Source: Fistulifera solaris (lineage: Eukaryota > Bacillariophyta > Bacillariophyceae > Naviculales > Stauroneidaceae). From it: a stretch of DNA of 64,000 bases. The notes below the pieces were generated by a model. The model did no database searches and was not told the DNA's origin. It was given only the letters and a program-made list of their open reading frames with translations. Positions 34,036 through 44,703 of this stretch are shown piece by piece. The number at the start of each line of letters is the position of its first letter. Positions within the stretch are counted from its first letter, which is position 1. The stretch lies in NCBI GenBank assembly GCA_030295235.1, contig AP026125.1:62001-126000 (forward strand), given 5' to 3'. The position numbers and the translations under genes were made by a program.

Positions 34036-36979
34036 TTGCAACACCGTCACGAGCTTACACCCTCCGGTCGAAACGGCACTTCAAAGCGGTTTCTTTCCAT
34101 TCTAACTGAAGAGCTACAAAACGTCCGAAAGCACAGAACAGCAAATTTCGAGCGTAGTCTTGGTCTTCATCATGGTCATTCTTGAGTCCACCCCACATAT
34201 CAAACGACAAAAAGACATCAACAGAAGACTGAATGATCGATTGGATCTTTGGTTATCGGGAAATCAGCATGCTCTTTATCACGATACAGTTCTAGAAAAA
34301 GCAAAGCGGGATAAGCCATCAAAGCGTGCTTTTACCCTTGAAGAAAGGGCACGACGCTTTGACGCCATGTTGAAATCCCGGACGAACCAAAGAAGCAATG
34401 CAATTACTCACCTCTACCGAGTCAAAAGGAGTCCTCGATCCGGGAAGATATTGACCCCAAAACAAATCGCAAAGTTATTGAGGTTCTACGTGATAAACAT
34501 CCAGAGTTGCGCACCCCTGATCTCAACACAACAGAAGGACGACTTGCCTTTGAACAGTATGATTTTCTTCCAGATGCAGTTCCTTTACCAGTCTCCGCGA
34601 GAAACAATCGCAACCTCTGCCACCAAACTCAAAGGAAGTGGAGGACCAAGTGGAACAGACGCGGTCACTCTAAAGAATTGGCTCCTAGGTCACGGGAAAG
34701 TTTCTTTTAAGCCTGAGATGCGAAGTTGGCTCATTGGACAGAATGGCTTGCAAATCACAGCCCTCCATATGCTGCAATTCGGGCCCTACTAAATGCAAGA
34801 CTTATTGGTTTAGACAAAAGCCCGGAGTTCGCCCCTATTGCAATTGAAGAAATCTTCCGTCGCTTAATGGCCAAAACGGTTGCTATTCTCAAGGGTGACT
34901 CGGCAGCAGAAGAATGTGGTAACCTTAACCTTTGTACGGGACTCTCCTCAGGCACCGAAGGATCCATTCACGCAATGCTAAAATTCCTGGCGTCACCCAA
35001 CCAAGAAGCACTTCTCGAAAAGAACATTCTTCTTGAAATGGGATTCACTGATGAAGAAGCCCAAGATCTCGAATCTAACCTAGAAGAGGTCCAAAAGAAA
35101 TCACTGAAAGACTGCTGGACTATGAGGATGATCTCAACCGAAAAGAAAATTATGACGAAAATGATCCCGAAGCAGTGCTCCTAATTGACGCAAGAAACGC
35201 ATTTAATGAACTCAGCAGATTTTCAATGCTCTGGACGGTTCGGCACCTTTGGCCAGCTGGAGCAAGATTTGTTTTCAATTGCTACAGACATGCATCTACT
35301 CTATTTGTACGCAGAGACTTTGACTTCTGTGAAGAGATCCTAAGCAGGGAAGGAATAGCCCAAGGCGATCCTCTAAGCATGATCCTTTATGGTTTAACTC
35401 ATACTCCTATTGCAGAGAAAATCCGAGAGAATGTCAAAAACATTGTTCAGCCCTTCTATGCGGATGATGTTGCTCTGGCTGGAAAATCCTCTGACATTTC
35501 TAAAGCAATGGAAATCCTAATGCAGTACGGTCCCGCTTCGAGGCTACTTTCCAGAACCAAGCAAAGTGTTGTTGTCTGTCGACAGAGCGATGAAGAAAAG
35601 TGCAACGAAATTCTGTCCAAATATGAATTTGAATATGTTCAAGGACACAGATACCTTGGTGGCTTTATTGGTTCAGCAGCTGCAAGAGATGAATACGTCA
35701 AAGAAAAAATCAAAAATTGGACACGCACAGTCAATCTGCTCTCTGAAGTTGCCAAGAAATATCCCCAGTCCGCTTATTCCGGCTTTCGTCACTCTCTTCA
35801 AATGGAATGGCAATATATCCAGCGAGTCATTCCACGCATTGCACCGCTATTCGAACCCTTAGAATCCGCAATTCAAAACAATTTTCTTCCCGCTCCTTGG
35901 ACAAAAAGAGCCAGTCACCGGAGAATTGCGCAAAATTCTGGCTTTAGGAACCAAAGCTGCTGGTATCGGAGTCTGGAACCCAGTGGAGACATGTCGTCAC
36001 AATTTCTCAACTTCGGAAAAAGTCACGAAGCTCATTTCAGGCAGTTTGCTCGAGAACCTTAATTTAAACTTCCGACAACATCAAGAACGAGCAAAAACCG
36101 AAAGAGCTGCGGCTTCCGTAAGTCGCCACGCTAGTGAACTCCAGACCCTGAAAGATATTTGCTGCGAAAGGAGACGATGAAAAAGGCAAACAAGAAAAGC
36201 GACGTCTTTTGCGAGCAAAATCGACTGGAATTTGGCTTTCCGTCAGACCGAAAACTCTCACAGACACTGATTTGTCTAAAGATGAGTTCCGAGACAGTCT
36301 TCGCGATTCGCGCAGGTCTACCTATCCAAGCACTTCCCCAGAAGTGTGACGGATGCAACAAACCTTTCTCGGTAGAACACGCTCAAACATGCAAACACGG
36401 CGGTCTTGTCATCCTTCGACACGACGATGTCAAAAACGAATTCATGTCTCTTTGTGCGCAGGCGTATGGCCCAAAAGCAGTACGCAACGAACCGACAATC
36501 CACACTTACAGCACTGACAATCGGAATGCACAAAAGAACAAGAACTTCGCGGCGACATTTCTACTTACGGTTTCTGGAGCGATCGGAAAACAACCATCTT
36601 TGACGTCCGCGTTACCGACACTGACGCCCCTTCGCACAAGAATCGCGAGCCAATGAACGTTCTTGCTTCCCAAGAACTCGAGAAACGAAGACTTTACGGC
36701 AAGCCCTGTATGGACCGCCGCCGTGATTTCACGCCTCTTGTTTTTTCTGTCGACGGGCTCATGGGTAAACAAGCTGTTGCGGCCTCACGCCAGCTTGCAA
36801 GAAAGCTGCAAAAGAAATGGAAGAGACCGTACTCAGAAATTTGTGGGTTTATCCGATCTCGTTTGAGTCTCTCGTTGGTTCGATCGGTGAGCATGCTATT
36901 GCGAAATCCGAGAGATGGCGCGCCACAGCGCAATCCTCCGCACTGGGAAACCGGCGCAGGTTTGTCGCTTTACTACTAA
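34036..36979 (+). pseudogene. Retrotransposon ORF2: reverse transcriptase plus zinc finger and endonuclease, multiply frameshifted
   Basis: Segments in different frames: 34160-34792 (KGSGGPSGTDAVTLKNWLL), 34726-35184 (SPPYAAIRALLNARLIGLDK, IEEIFRRLMAK), 35175-36062 (DARNAFNELSR, GIAQGDPLSM, FYADDVALAGK, GHRYLGGFIG), 35926-36180, 36159-36656 (zinc knuckle) and 36653-36979 (RPYSEICGFIRSRLSLSLVRS). The join near 35900 needs a two-base change (FLPA then LLGQ), so decay is real here and not only homopolymer error. The catalytic Asp pair in YADD is kept. Confidence 0.7.
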
Positions 36980-37332
36980 CTGTGGTACAGTGATTCAGAA
37001 ATCGGAGTTTCTGAAAGAAAGAAAAAAATATTTGTGCCAAAAGAGAAAAACCAGTGGAAAATTCAGTCAAATGTCGAAAAAGCATCCGCATTTCAGGAAA
37101 ATTAGGAATAAATATTTAACAATAAAGAAGACTTCATCACTCTCTTTCCATGCAGGAACCATAAAATAGACACGATTTCTTCCTCCATTCTTCGTCTGCT
37201 TTGCTCTTCTTGTCGATCATCTGCGTTTACAGCCATAAAATCAGATTAAACACCCGCAAATAAACACAAAAATAATCAATGCTTCATTGTTCAAAAAGAG
37301 AGACGTTAAAACTTTCTTCTATTACCAGCAAC

Positions 37333-37590
37333 ATGTCTGTTTTGTCTCTCATGACACCCCCTGCTTCGTCGTCGAACCAAACACCCGACTCCTCTGAAGT
37401 TCAATCCGCATCACAGGACGCCGGCTACTCGACTATACCAACCGAAAAGCGAGACGAAAAGAACTCCTGCACGAAGCACGTGACGTTTGCCCCTCCCCAG
37501 AGTCGATGGAGTAGCTTGTCGAGTATTCAATGGGACGTCCTTCCGGAGCCACCACAACGAGAAATATCCAGAGAAATTACGCAAGAATAA
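37333..37590 (+). CDS. Small hypothetical protein with RVxF-like motif, 85 aa (103 from ATG 37279)
   Basis: Ser/Pro-rich N-terminus (MSVLSLMTPPASSSNQTP) and a conserved-looking end containing KHVTFAPPQSRWSS and SIQWDVLPEPPQ. KHVTF fits the RVxF phosphatase-1 docking consensus. ATG 37333 is preferred because residues before it resemble translated leader. It lies 180 bp from the 3' end of CDC14, converging with it. Support is compositional only. Confidence 0.45.
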   Translation: MSVLSLMTPPASSSNQTPDSSEVQSASQDAGYSTIPTEKRDEKNSCTKHVTFAPPQSRWSSLSSIQWDVLPEPPQREISREITQE

Positions 37591-37767
37591 GCAGACACCA
37601 AGAAGACAAGCCAGTGTCTTTGAAACCGGTTTCTCAAAGATAGAATAGCGATAGAGCTTGATTATAAGTACAATTTTGTCCCAATTACTTTATATCATTG
37701 TATTTATACTTTTGAAATAAACCCATAGCTTTGTGTTAACGACTGTGTGATACATCTACAAGGATCA

Positions 37768-39499
37768 TCAACATCGTAATGTTGTCCCATTTGATTCGGC
37801 CGCAACGACCGATTTTTCCGGTGTAATCGGTGCGGGTGGAGGCTGAACTTTGCGACTAGGGGTTGTCGACGGTGATGAAGGTTTACCATTTCGACGAGTT
37901 CTGGCTGCTAAGAGACCTTCCGCTTGTCCGGAGCGGCCCGTCACTTCCTCATCATTGTTCGTAGGAGGAGGAGTCTCTTCTGTGGTTTCAACCACTTCTT
38001 GCTTTTCAGTCTCTTCCTTGTCGTCATTGTCATCCGCTGCAACGAGAGCCAACGGCCGTTCAATCAGTCCGGCTGCTTCCCCTTCTTGCCAAAACATGGG
38101 CTGAATCTTTTCCAAAAACTCTTGTTGAGGACCAATGACGCATCCTGGACGACAAATTCGCATCCACGCAATGCACTCGACGGCCGTCATGCGGTAATGT
38201 TTCATCAGATACGCCCCGATGCACGTTCCGGTGCGTCCCAAGCCGGCTTTGCAGTGCACCGCAAAGGCTTCGTCAGCAGGAACACTTTCGAAGGCTTCCA
38301 CGACACCGTGAAGAATGGACATGGGAGGACATGAGCCGTCTAGAAAGAAGGCTTCCACGTGATTGATGCCGGCTTCGACAAAGTCTTCTTCGTGATACGC
38401 CTTCTTGTTCAATCGAACGACTAAACTAACCTTCTTTTCTAAAAAGTAAGGAATGTAGTCTGCAGGTGCTAATGTGCAATAACCTTCGGGTGATACGTGA
38501 CGTTCGTACGAGGGACCCGCAAAGGCTAAGATTCGATCCTTGCACAGCCAATTTAAATCGCCGTTCTGCAGAAAACGAGAATGTGCCTAATGAGCGACCC
38601 AATAACCCCCGAATCATAGATGCAGCACAAAACCGGCAAGACTTACCTCTACTTGTTCAAAATGTTCGTATTCATCCACATCAAACGTATCTAGATCGAA
38701 AAAGCCGTGCGTCAAGGCGGCCGCCAGTCCATGCAAACAATCCATGACGGTAATATCGTACGTACACTCACACGGCGAAGCATCGTGAAAGTTGGGCAAC
38801 GGCGCAATGGTGACCGCCCCTTGACTCGCCGAGACGGGCGGTAAACTGCAGGTGGCGGCCGTGTCCGGAAAACACATTCGAGGTCACCAAGGTTGTATTC
38901 CGGTGCCGGGGACTATTCGTTAACGTCTTGGCGAAGCCTTTATACGCTTGTTCGGGACTGCGTCCCAAAAACAACATTTGCCACGCGGAAATGAGAAAAA
39001 TTGCATTCGCTCGCTTCGCCGGTAACGTTGTGGAATAAAAACAAACGACGGGGAACTTGCGCAATTTATCGTTGAGTCGATTCGAAAATCGAATCAATTG
39101 TCCCAAATTGAGAGGCCCAAAATCGAGAAAGAAGTTCCAGTAAATGAGTTCATTGTCCATATTGAAAAAGTGAATCTGTTTCTTGGGATCTTTCTTCCCA
39201 TCGTCGTGTCGTCGTGGCGTGGAAGCGAGAATATTGTGACTCGGCGGCGGCGTTTTTAATGCGGCATAATAGAGTCGTTGCTGTTTATGAATGTAACCGG
39301 TGATCGTAACGATTCAAAAAACACGTGATAATTGCACAACAGAGAATATGAGAAAAACGAGTTCAGGGTGGCAGCAAGAAATCGACTATCTCCAGCAAAG
39401 GAGAATAGTTGGACGTACCGGGAGAATTTCGACGGCTCCTTTTAAAGGATTCTTCGATCGAACAGTGGCCGCAACGCGCGGAGTGGATGTTTCCGACAT
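37768..39499 (-). CDS. CDC14: CDC14-type dual-specificity protein phosphatase (3 exons)
   Basis: Minus-strand exons 39499-39419 (27 codons ending AVEILP), 39280-38647 and 38565-37768; introns of 138 bp (GTACGT...ACAG) and 81 bp (GTAAGT...TGCAG). Order of CDC14 features: [32 protein letters not shown] split by numbering, [61 protein letters not shown], then [10 protein letters not shown] and the active site [15 protein letters not shown] with Cys and Arg in place, then [13 protein letters not shown]. The C-terminus is a disordered Pro/Ser/Lys tail. Exon 2 is 634 nt, one more than a multiple of three, so one extra base lies near 38880, in a region that usually varies. It reverses CDK phosphorylation at mitotic exit and in cilia. 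Roughly 500 aa, a normal length. Confidence 0.9.
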
Positions 39500-39954
39500 T
39501 GCTTCCTTCTGAAAATTGATGCAAGATTATAATGGGATAAGGCGCTGTCTAAACGTAGATTGTCGTAGAGAAAGAAACGGACGGTCACGGAGCGAAACGG
39601 AAACGGCGAGGTGCGTCAAACGAAAAGCAACCGTTTAGTTCACGAATCAATTGCGTTACTTGCGACAGTAACCCGTAAATCCCGTAAAATTTAGTTTATT
39701 GCTCTTCTTTTCGTATGAGAAACTAATGAAACGAAAGGAAAGAAAAGGACGCAACAAAGTAATTTACAATCCCTTATTTGCACAGCAACATAATAACGTC
39801 GCAATAAAAGCTCCTCGCGCTGTCGCAAGAAAGGCCGGCGGGAAGGCCACTCAAAGACACTTGTACTTCTTAGCCTATACTAGTTGGAAGCGCGAAAATG
39901 TCCCTAACCCCAACCCTCTGGACTTTTCGTCGAAGGCGCGACACACGACACACT

Positions 39955-40450
39955 CGTTTCTTTTCCATGAATCTAAACGGTAAACCCTGGGTTTGGCATA
40001 TGGCCGAAATGTCGCATCAGACATCCATGCGCCTCCACTGTGTCTTAGCGTACTGCGCTGCTGGCCCCAAAAAATCAACGCGTAAAATTACGGCAAATGC
40101 TGATTTTTGCGTGTCAACACAATCGTAAATACAGGGTCCGAATCTCCAGTAGCTATGCAAAATCATTTCTTATATTATAATAATGAGATCTGAATAGCTA
40201 CTGGAGATTCGGACCGTGAGTTCACATTTTTATTGACACGCTAATATCTGAATTTTACCGCGATGTTGCGTGGTGAAAAAATTCATGAAAAAAGCAATGA
40301 CAGACCGTGTACCTAATGGACTTATATGACAAAATAAATGTCACACTGAGACGCATGGATCCGTGTTCCTACTATTTTTGTATCGCGACAGACCAGTACG
40401 AAAAACCCAGGGTTTACCGTTTAGATGATTATTCATGTCTTTTCGACGAC
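39955..40450. repeat. Large imperfect inverted repeat (foldback-like) centred near 40175
   Basis: Left-arm blocks recur as reverse complements on the right at mirrored positions. A ~21-bp block with AACGGTAAACCCTGGG at about 39974 mirrors CCCAGGGTTTACCGTT at about 40405. A GCGTAAAATT...GCGTGTCAA block at 40080-40116 mirrors TTGACACGC...AATTTTACCGC at 40234-40262. The innermost arms, 40135-40156 and 40194-40215, are perfect 22-bp complements with a 37-nt loop. This is an inverted duplication or foldback/MITE-type element. No gene is inside. Confidence 0.75.
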
Positions 40451-40799
40451 GAGTTCCGAGACACGACGGTTGGGTCGTGCCTGGGAAACAGACACACGCT
40501 CTCCACAAAACCGCCAACCGAAGGAAACATCACGCGGAATGGAGGGGAGTGCAGGACTGAAGATACGAATGATCAACCAACAGCAATATAATCATCAAGA
40601 TGGATAGTTGCCTCGAAGAAGAAGGAACACTGGAACTAAGATGCGAGCGTAGAGAGGGAGATGGAGACCAGTAACTGTAAATTCTTTCAAAGCTAGAAAG
40701 ATATAGTGAATAACATGAACAAAAACTGCTTATAAACTAAAATACACATCATGAAGAGTCTATTATAAAGAAGAAAGGGAGGAAGAAGAGATTTCGTGA

Positions 40800-41273
40800 T
40801 CACTTGTCGGAGGTTGTAAGGACTTGCAACAGACTTTGGGTCGCCACGCTCCACAGTGATTTCCGTTGGGGTGGTGTCGTCGGTAAAGAGGATGCTTCCG
40901 GAGACCTTCGAGGTCGTTTGGGGCAAACATCCATTTCAAAATCAGACGACCATCGATCGTTGTATCGCAGTGACGATGATGACAAGTCACTCCATCGAAC
41001 CGCCTTGGAAGGTGATCGGGGAGGTAATACTGCGTTGGGGTTTTCTTTTCTTCGCAAGCCTTGCTTTTTCGATGAAGATTCGATCATTTCGTCGTCTAAT
41101 ATTTGTAACGACAAGGACGATACCATGGAGGAGAGTGTTGAATTGGTGGATGTTCGTCGCATGAACGGGATCGGTAATGTCATGTTGTGTGGCAAGTTTG
41201 TGTGACTGCCGTCAATCGTTTCTAATGATAATAAGTCTTTCCGTGATGGCATGGCCGTTTGTGATGATTCCAT
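40800..41273 (-). CDS. Small Ser-rich hypothetical protein with RVxF-like motif, 157 aa
   Basis: Minus-strand frame, which extends upstream to 41444; ATG 41273 (MESSQTAMPSRKD) is the more natural start. It contains MESSQTAMPSRKDLLSLE, TLSSMVSSLSLQILDDEM, then PPRSPSKAVRWSDLSSSS and the basic CPKRPRRSPEASSLP. KAVRW fits the RVxF docking pattern, as in several other small proteins of this window. A plus-strand frame at 40804-41205 overlaps but looks like the shadow. Unknown function. Confidence 0.5.
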   Translation of the reverse strand: MESSQTAMPSRKDLLSLETIDGSHTNLPHNMTLPIPFMRRTSTNSTLSSMVSSLSLQILDDEMIESSSKKQGLRRKENPNAVLPPRSPSKAVRWSDLSSSSLRYNDRWSSDFEMDVCPKRPRRSPEASSLPTTPPQRKSLWSVATQSLLQVLTTSDK

Positions 41274-42367
41274 GGGAGAAATAGGAGAAGCAATTTTGGG
41301 CGAACGTGAAATCGTGAGATGGATTACGAAAATAGAAAAATGTAAGAGCCGTGTCCCAAAAATGGGCGGAAGGCCACGCAAACGTGGGACCGCGGCGCGC
41401 CCGTCCAACTTCCAGCGAAATCCGGTCATGCATGGAAACAGCACGGAGAAGGGGCACAGGTCGGTTCTGTGTACTTTTGACGTACACTGGCTATAAATTT
41501 CAATCTTCTTGGGTCAGTGAAAAGAGGTATGACTGGTGTGTCGTTCGCCACTCATCACTGAGCTAATCTGTACCATCCCACCAAGACACGGCATTAAATT
41601 CTAGAGGTCGTGCATCGTGCTGCGTTAAATGACCCAAAAGACCGACAAAAGACTTCTTGGAATGGAAAAAGCGAAGAAAATATTGCAATCCAACGCACAA
41701 TGACCGTTTCATGGAAACCAGACACGCTGAGTATTTTATCGAAAGTACTCGACGAAGCGGAGAAGACATTTATAACCGGCATTGTCAATATCAGATTTAT
41801 GGGCACTTCACAAAATGACTCTACTTCATACATCTTACATCAGTCTCCAGCCTTCTAATGTCTATATTTATCAAACTACAACGTAAACTACAGTAAGCAG
41901 AAATGCCTGATCGTCACATTCTAAATGCTAAGGTCGAAGTCCTCTAAAGTTTTCGTATCGAAGCTCGAAGATCGACAGAAAAAAATAATGGAATTTGGAC
42001 ACCGATTCCGATTTGTTCCTTGTTATACTCCACATGGAATCACTGGGACGCCTCTCGCTTATGGCTTAATTGTGGAAGAATAGGTTCTCATGTTCTTGTT
42101 GATTCTAAGTTATGGTTGAAACGACCAACTAGCAAGGAATTTATCTTGAATCACAGAAAGCTGCTGAGTTTTAGTGAGACCGATTCCACCATCGTCTTGT
42201 CAAAAAAACATTGAACTGGCAAGTAACACTCCGAGTAATCAATGATTGCGATAATGCTGTGATTGATTTATGCTTTGAAAAGTTTTTGATCATCGGAGAG
42301 GTCCGTATCTTAATATGAATATTTTTTCGTCGTTCGTGGTGATGAAGATAGCTATTTCAGAATAAAC
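41274..42367. other. Gene-poor interval
   Basis: Only short frames (41610-41858 plus, 42020-42214 plus) without supporting features. Much of 41860-42360 is AT-rich. No RNA gene or repeat seen. Confidence 0.4.
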
Positions 42368-43060
42368 CTACAAGGGTTTCAGCACGATAGAATCTAGAAT
42401 AGCCGAAACGGATTGTACTGGAAGATTTGCACCGTGACAGTGCGTCGATAGAAGAACATTCTCGTTCCAGTGCAGGCGCGTTTTCCACTCAGGTCGCTTT
42501 GCCAGATGCAACGGTGGATGCGTGGTGACGTAAACAAGCTCCAGAGCATGTGACGAAAGTCGAAAGGGTTCTTCGCGACAAGTCACGAAACAGTGTTCCT
42601 CGTGCTGCACTTGCAATAAGCGATGGTGCACCAAGTCGTTCCACGAGACGTCGGCACTCGGTAAATGACTAAGAACTAACTCGAGTTGCCAACTTTCGTC
42701 GTGCGACGTCCATTGCATGTGATGCGGACTATTCCGGGCAATTGTTGCTTGATCGGGTGGTTGAATGGTGTATTCGCACGAAAAAGGATGGGTGACCTGT
42801 CGGGTAAACAGAGAGGGCGTTCGTGCAGTATCATCGAGCAATGATCCCATTGAAGTGGGTTGTTGAGACGCCTTGGTCCATGCGTTCATTCCTAGTAAAC
42901 CGGTCATGAACGATTGCATCGTTCGTCGTCGTAAAGGATCGTCTTCTTTCAGCCATTCGTTAGAGGCAAATCGCTTATTGGGTACTTTTTCGTCGTGACG
43001 AATGGACGAGTGGGAAACGAGCCATGCTGTGACCCAAAGTAGGCTGCCGCCGCAATACAT
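42368..43060 (-). CDS. Hypothetical protein, 230 aa, hydrophobic N-terminus
   Basis: Begins MYCGGSLLWVTAWLVSHSS, which could be a signal peptide or anchor. The body contains LRRRTMQSFMTGLLGMNAW, TRQVTHPFSCEYTIQPPDQ, SWQLELVLSHLPSADVSW, HHRLLQVQHEEHCFVTCRE and ALELVYVTTHPPLHL. Residue distribution looks like a folded secreted or organellar protein and the frame is clean. No family recognised. The following 318 bp up to 43378 hold nothing identifiable. Confidence 0.5.
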   Translation of the reverse strand: MYCGGSLLWVTAWLVSHSSIRHDEKVPNKRFASNEWLKEDDPLRRRTMQSFMTGLLGMNAWTKASQQPTSMGSLLDDTARTPSLFTRQVTHPFSCEYTIQPPDQATIARNSPHHMQWTSHDESWQLELVLSHLPSADVSWNDLVHHRLLQVQHEEHCFVTCREEPFRLSSHALELVYVTTHPPLHLAKRPEWKTRLHWNENVLLSTHCHGANLPVQSVSAILDSIVLKPL

Positions 43061-43378
43061 TTCGTAACACTAAAGAGTTTGTGGTAGTACTGATAGAAAT
43101 GATTTCGATTATCTTGGCAGCATTTCTTCTTGGTGCGACGTCATGGTGGCGGCCGATTTTTCCTTGCAAAAAAATAATGGAGCGCTCGCGATACGATTCT
43201 AAACGATTGTCCTAGCGGTACACGACTAAGACTCTACCAATTTTTATCATAATGTCTGCCCCTCGGATTCCTTTAGCTAGGTTATGCGATAGGTATAGTG
43301 AGGGAAGACAACGATCTATTTGAATCATGCAGCAACTTACCGTACTTCTCTGCTATAATAAAGGCTATAATTAAAATC

Positions 43379-44332
43379 TCAAAATTGTGTAATCACTTTG
43401 GTTCGACTTTTCGTTTGATACCATTGTCGCAACCCACCCTCCGGAAGAACTATCGGCAGCCGCTGGCCTTCTTGTAATTCAGACAATACACACGACGACT
43501 CCACAGAGTACACGGCCTCACTTGTTTCGCGGAACGCCCGTCGAAAATCGTCAACCGTCAACTCTGGAAAGATGTCGGACAAGGCCCGCACAAAGTCTTC
43601 GTGCGGCCGGGACGCCCGATAGTCCGGTCGTTTCGCCGGTAACCGCAAATACCGACTCATCCCGGAGGGAATCTGCCACAAGAAACTCGTATGGTGCAAC
43701 CATCCCGTTTTCCCAATGCTTTGGGCGTTGCCGGCAATTTTCGAGTCCTCGTTCCACACGTAATCGTGTTCGCGTAAGGAAAACAAATTGTTGACTGCAC
43801 TTGAATCCTTCGATTGTTTCCGCTGTTGATAACTTTGGAGTCGCGTAAAGAGCGGATGAAAGAATTGCGTCGCCGTGTATTCCATTAACGGCCGCGGATA
43901 AAACGGGCGTGTCGGAAAATCACGTCCCATCAAGGTTGTCCATATACAATCGCCATTCATCAAGACGGTTCCACCACCCGAAAAACGACGAATGACGGGT
44001 ATTTGGTCTTCTTGCACCGACTCGGTATACAATAATTCCGGAATTTTCCCGCCAATTCCTACGACAATCGCGGCGTCGCGGGAGGAATGATGGAACGAAG
44101 AAGCCAGAGACCACGGAGAAGATTCCTTTAAAGTCGATTGGAGTCCATGGGTTCCAATCAAGATCCAGTTACACTGCGTCTGTGTTTGGTAGACATATTC
44201 TTCCAATACCAATCGTTCCAAAATGGACAATCCGGTCAAATCGAGATATTGCACGGTCGGCGCTATGGTGGTAGTGGAAGTCCATCGTCGCCGTCGTGAC
44301 AGCATTCGACGAAAGGTTTGTGATGAAATCAT
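43379..44332 (-). CDS. LPLA: Lipoate-protein ligase A-like protein, probably organellar
   Basis: 317-aa member of the lipoate/biotin ligase fold. Signatures: the lipoyl-AMP binding loop RRFSGGGTV (115-123), CIWTTLMG just after it, and DSKIAGNAQSIGKTGWLHHTSFLW (196-219) with the catalytic Lys198 expected from LplA. It then continues RLPAKRPDYRASRPHEDFV and a small C-terminal part. It attaches lipoate (or transfers octanoyl/lipoyl groups) to E2 subunits of 2-oxoacid dehydrogenases and glycine cleavage H protein. The first ~25 residues (MISSQTFRRMLSRRRRWTST) are Arg/Ser/Thr-rich without acidic residues, as in mitochondrial presequences. The gene is clean and diverges from the transporter gene at 44704. 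Confidence 0.85.
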   Translation of the reverse strand: MISSQTFRRMLSRRRRWTSTTTIAPTVQYLDLTGLSILERLVLEEYVYQTQTQCNWILIGTHGLQSTLKESSPWSLASSFHHSSRDAAIVVGIGGKIPELLYTESVQEDQIPVIRRFSGGGTVLMNGDCIWTTLMGRDFPTRPFYPRPLMEYTATQFFHPLFTRLQSYQQRKQSKDSSAVNNLFSLREHDYVWNEDSKIAGNAQSIGKTGWLHHTSFLWQIPSGMSRYLRLPAKRPDYRASRPHEDFVRALSDIFPELTVDDFRRAFRETSEAVYSVESSCVLSELQEGQRLPIVLPEGGLRQWYQTKSRTKVITQF

Positions 44333-44703
44333 CTATCTGTATTGTGTCGAAAGGTAAATTGGAACGAATATAAATATACAAGCAATGGGCTACATAGCGA
44401 GATCCTGCGGTGAGCGCGCGGTGCGGTTGATTATTCTGCGTTTTGCGGTGGAAAAATGGGGATGACGTCACAACGTCTGTTTGTATGTCTGCTGGAGAAA
44501 ATACGCACGATCGACGGCAAGACTGTAGATATTCGCCGATCCACAAAAACGTCAGTCAAGTGTCGGCACTGCACAACATTGTACATTATTATTGAACGAC
44601 AAGAGGATTCTCGATTGATTTGTACCTTTCTTGGATGCGTCCATAGACCTTTTGTGGCTTACAAAACAAGAAATATATCAATCAACACAAAGACATTCTT
44701 CTA
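44333..44703. other. Divergent intergenic region between LPLA and the GDT1-like gene
   Basis: 371 bp that must hold both promoters. A short frame at 44456-44707 overlaps it without support. Confidence 0.45.

Larger units (their letters stand above)
33220..36979 (+). mobile_element. Degenerate non-LTR (LINE-like) retrotransposon with zinc finger and restriction-like endonuclease
   Basis: ORF1 (33220-34035) is followed by a reverse transcriptase/endonuclease ORF2 spread over all three plus frames. Order: N-terminal region, reverse transcriptase (palm motifs QGDPLSMILYGL and FYADDVALAG), C-terminal CCHC zinc knuckle (CDGCNKPFSVEHAQTCKHGG) and an endonuclease-like region (FDVRVTDTDA, then FTPLVFSVDGLMG). 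This is the architecture of RLE-type non-LTR elements such as R2 and CRE. No LTRs are seen. The exact ends and any target-site duplication could not be fixed by eye. Confidence 0.75.
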
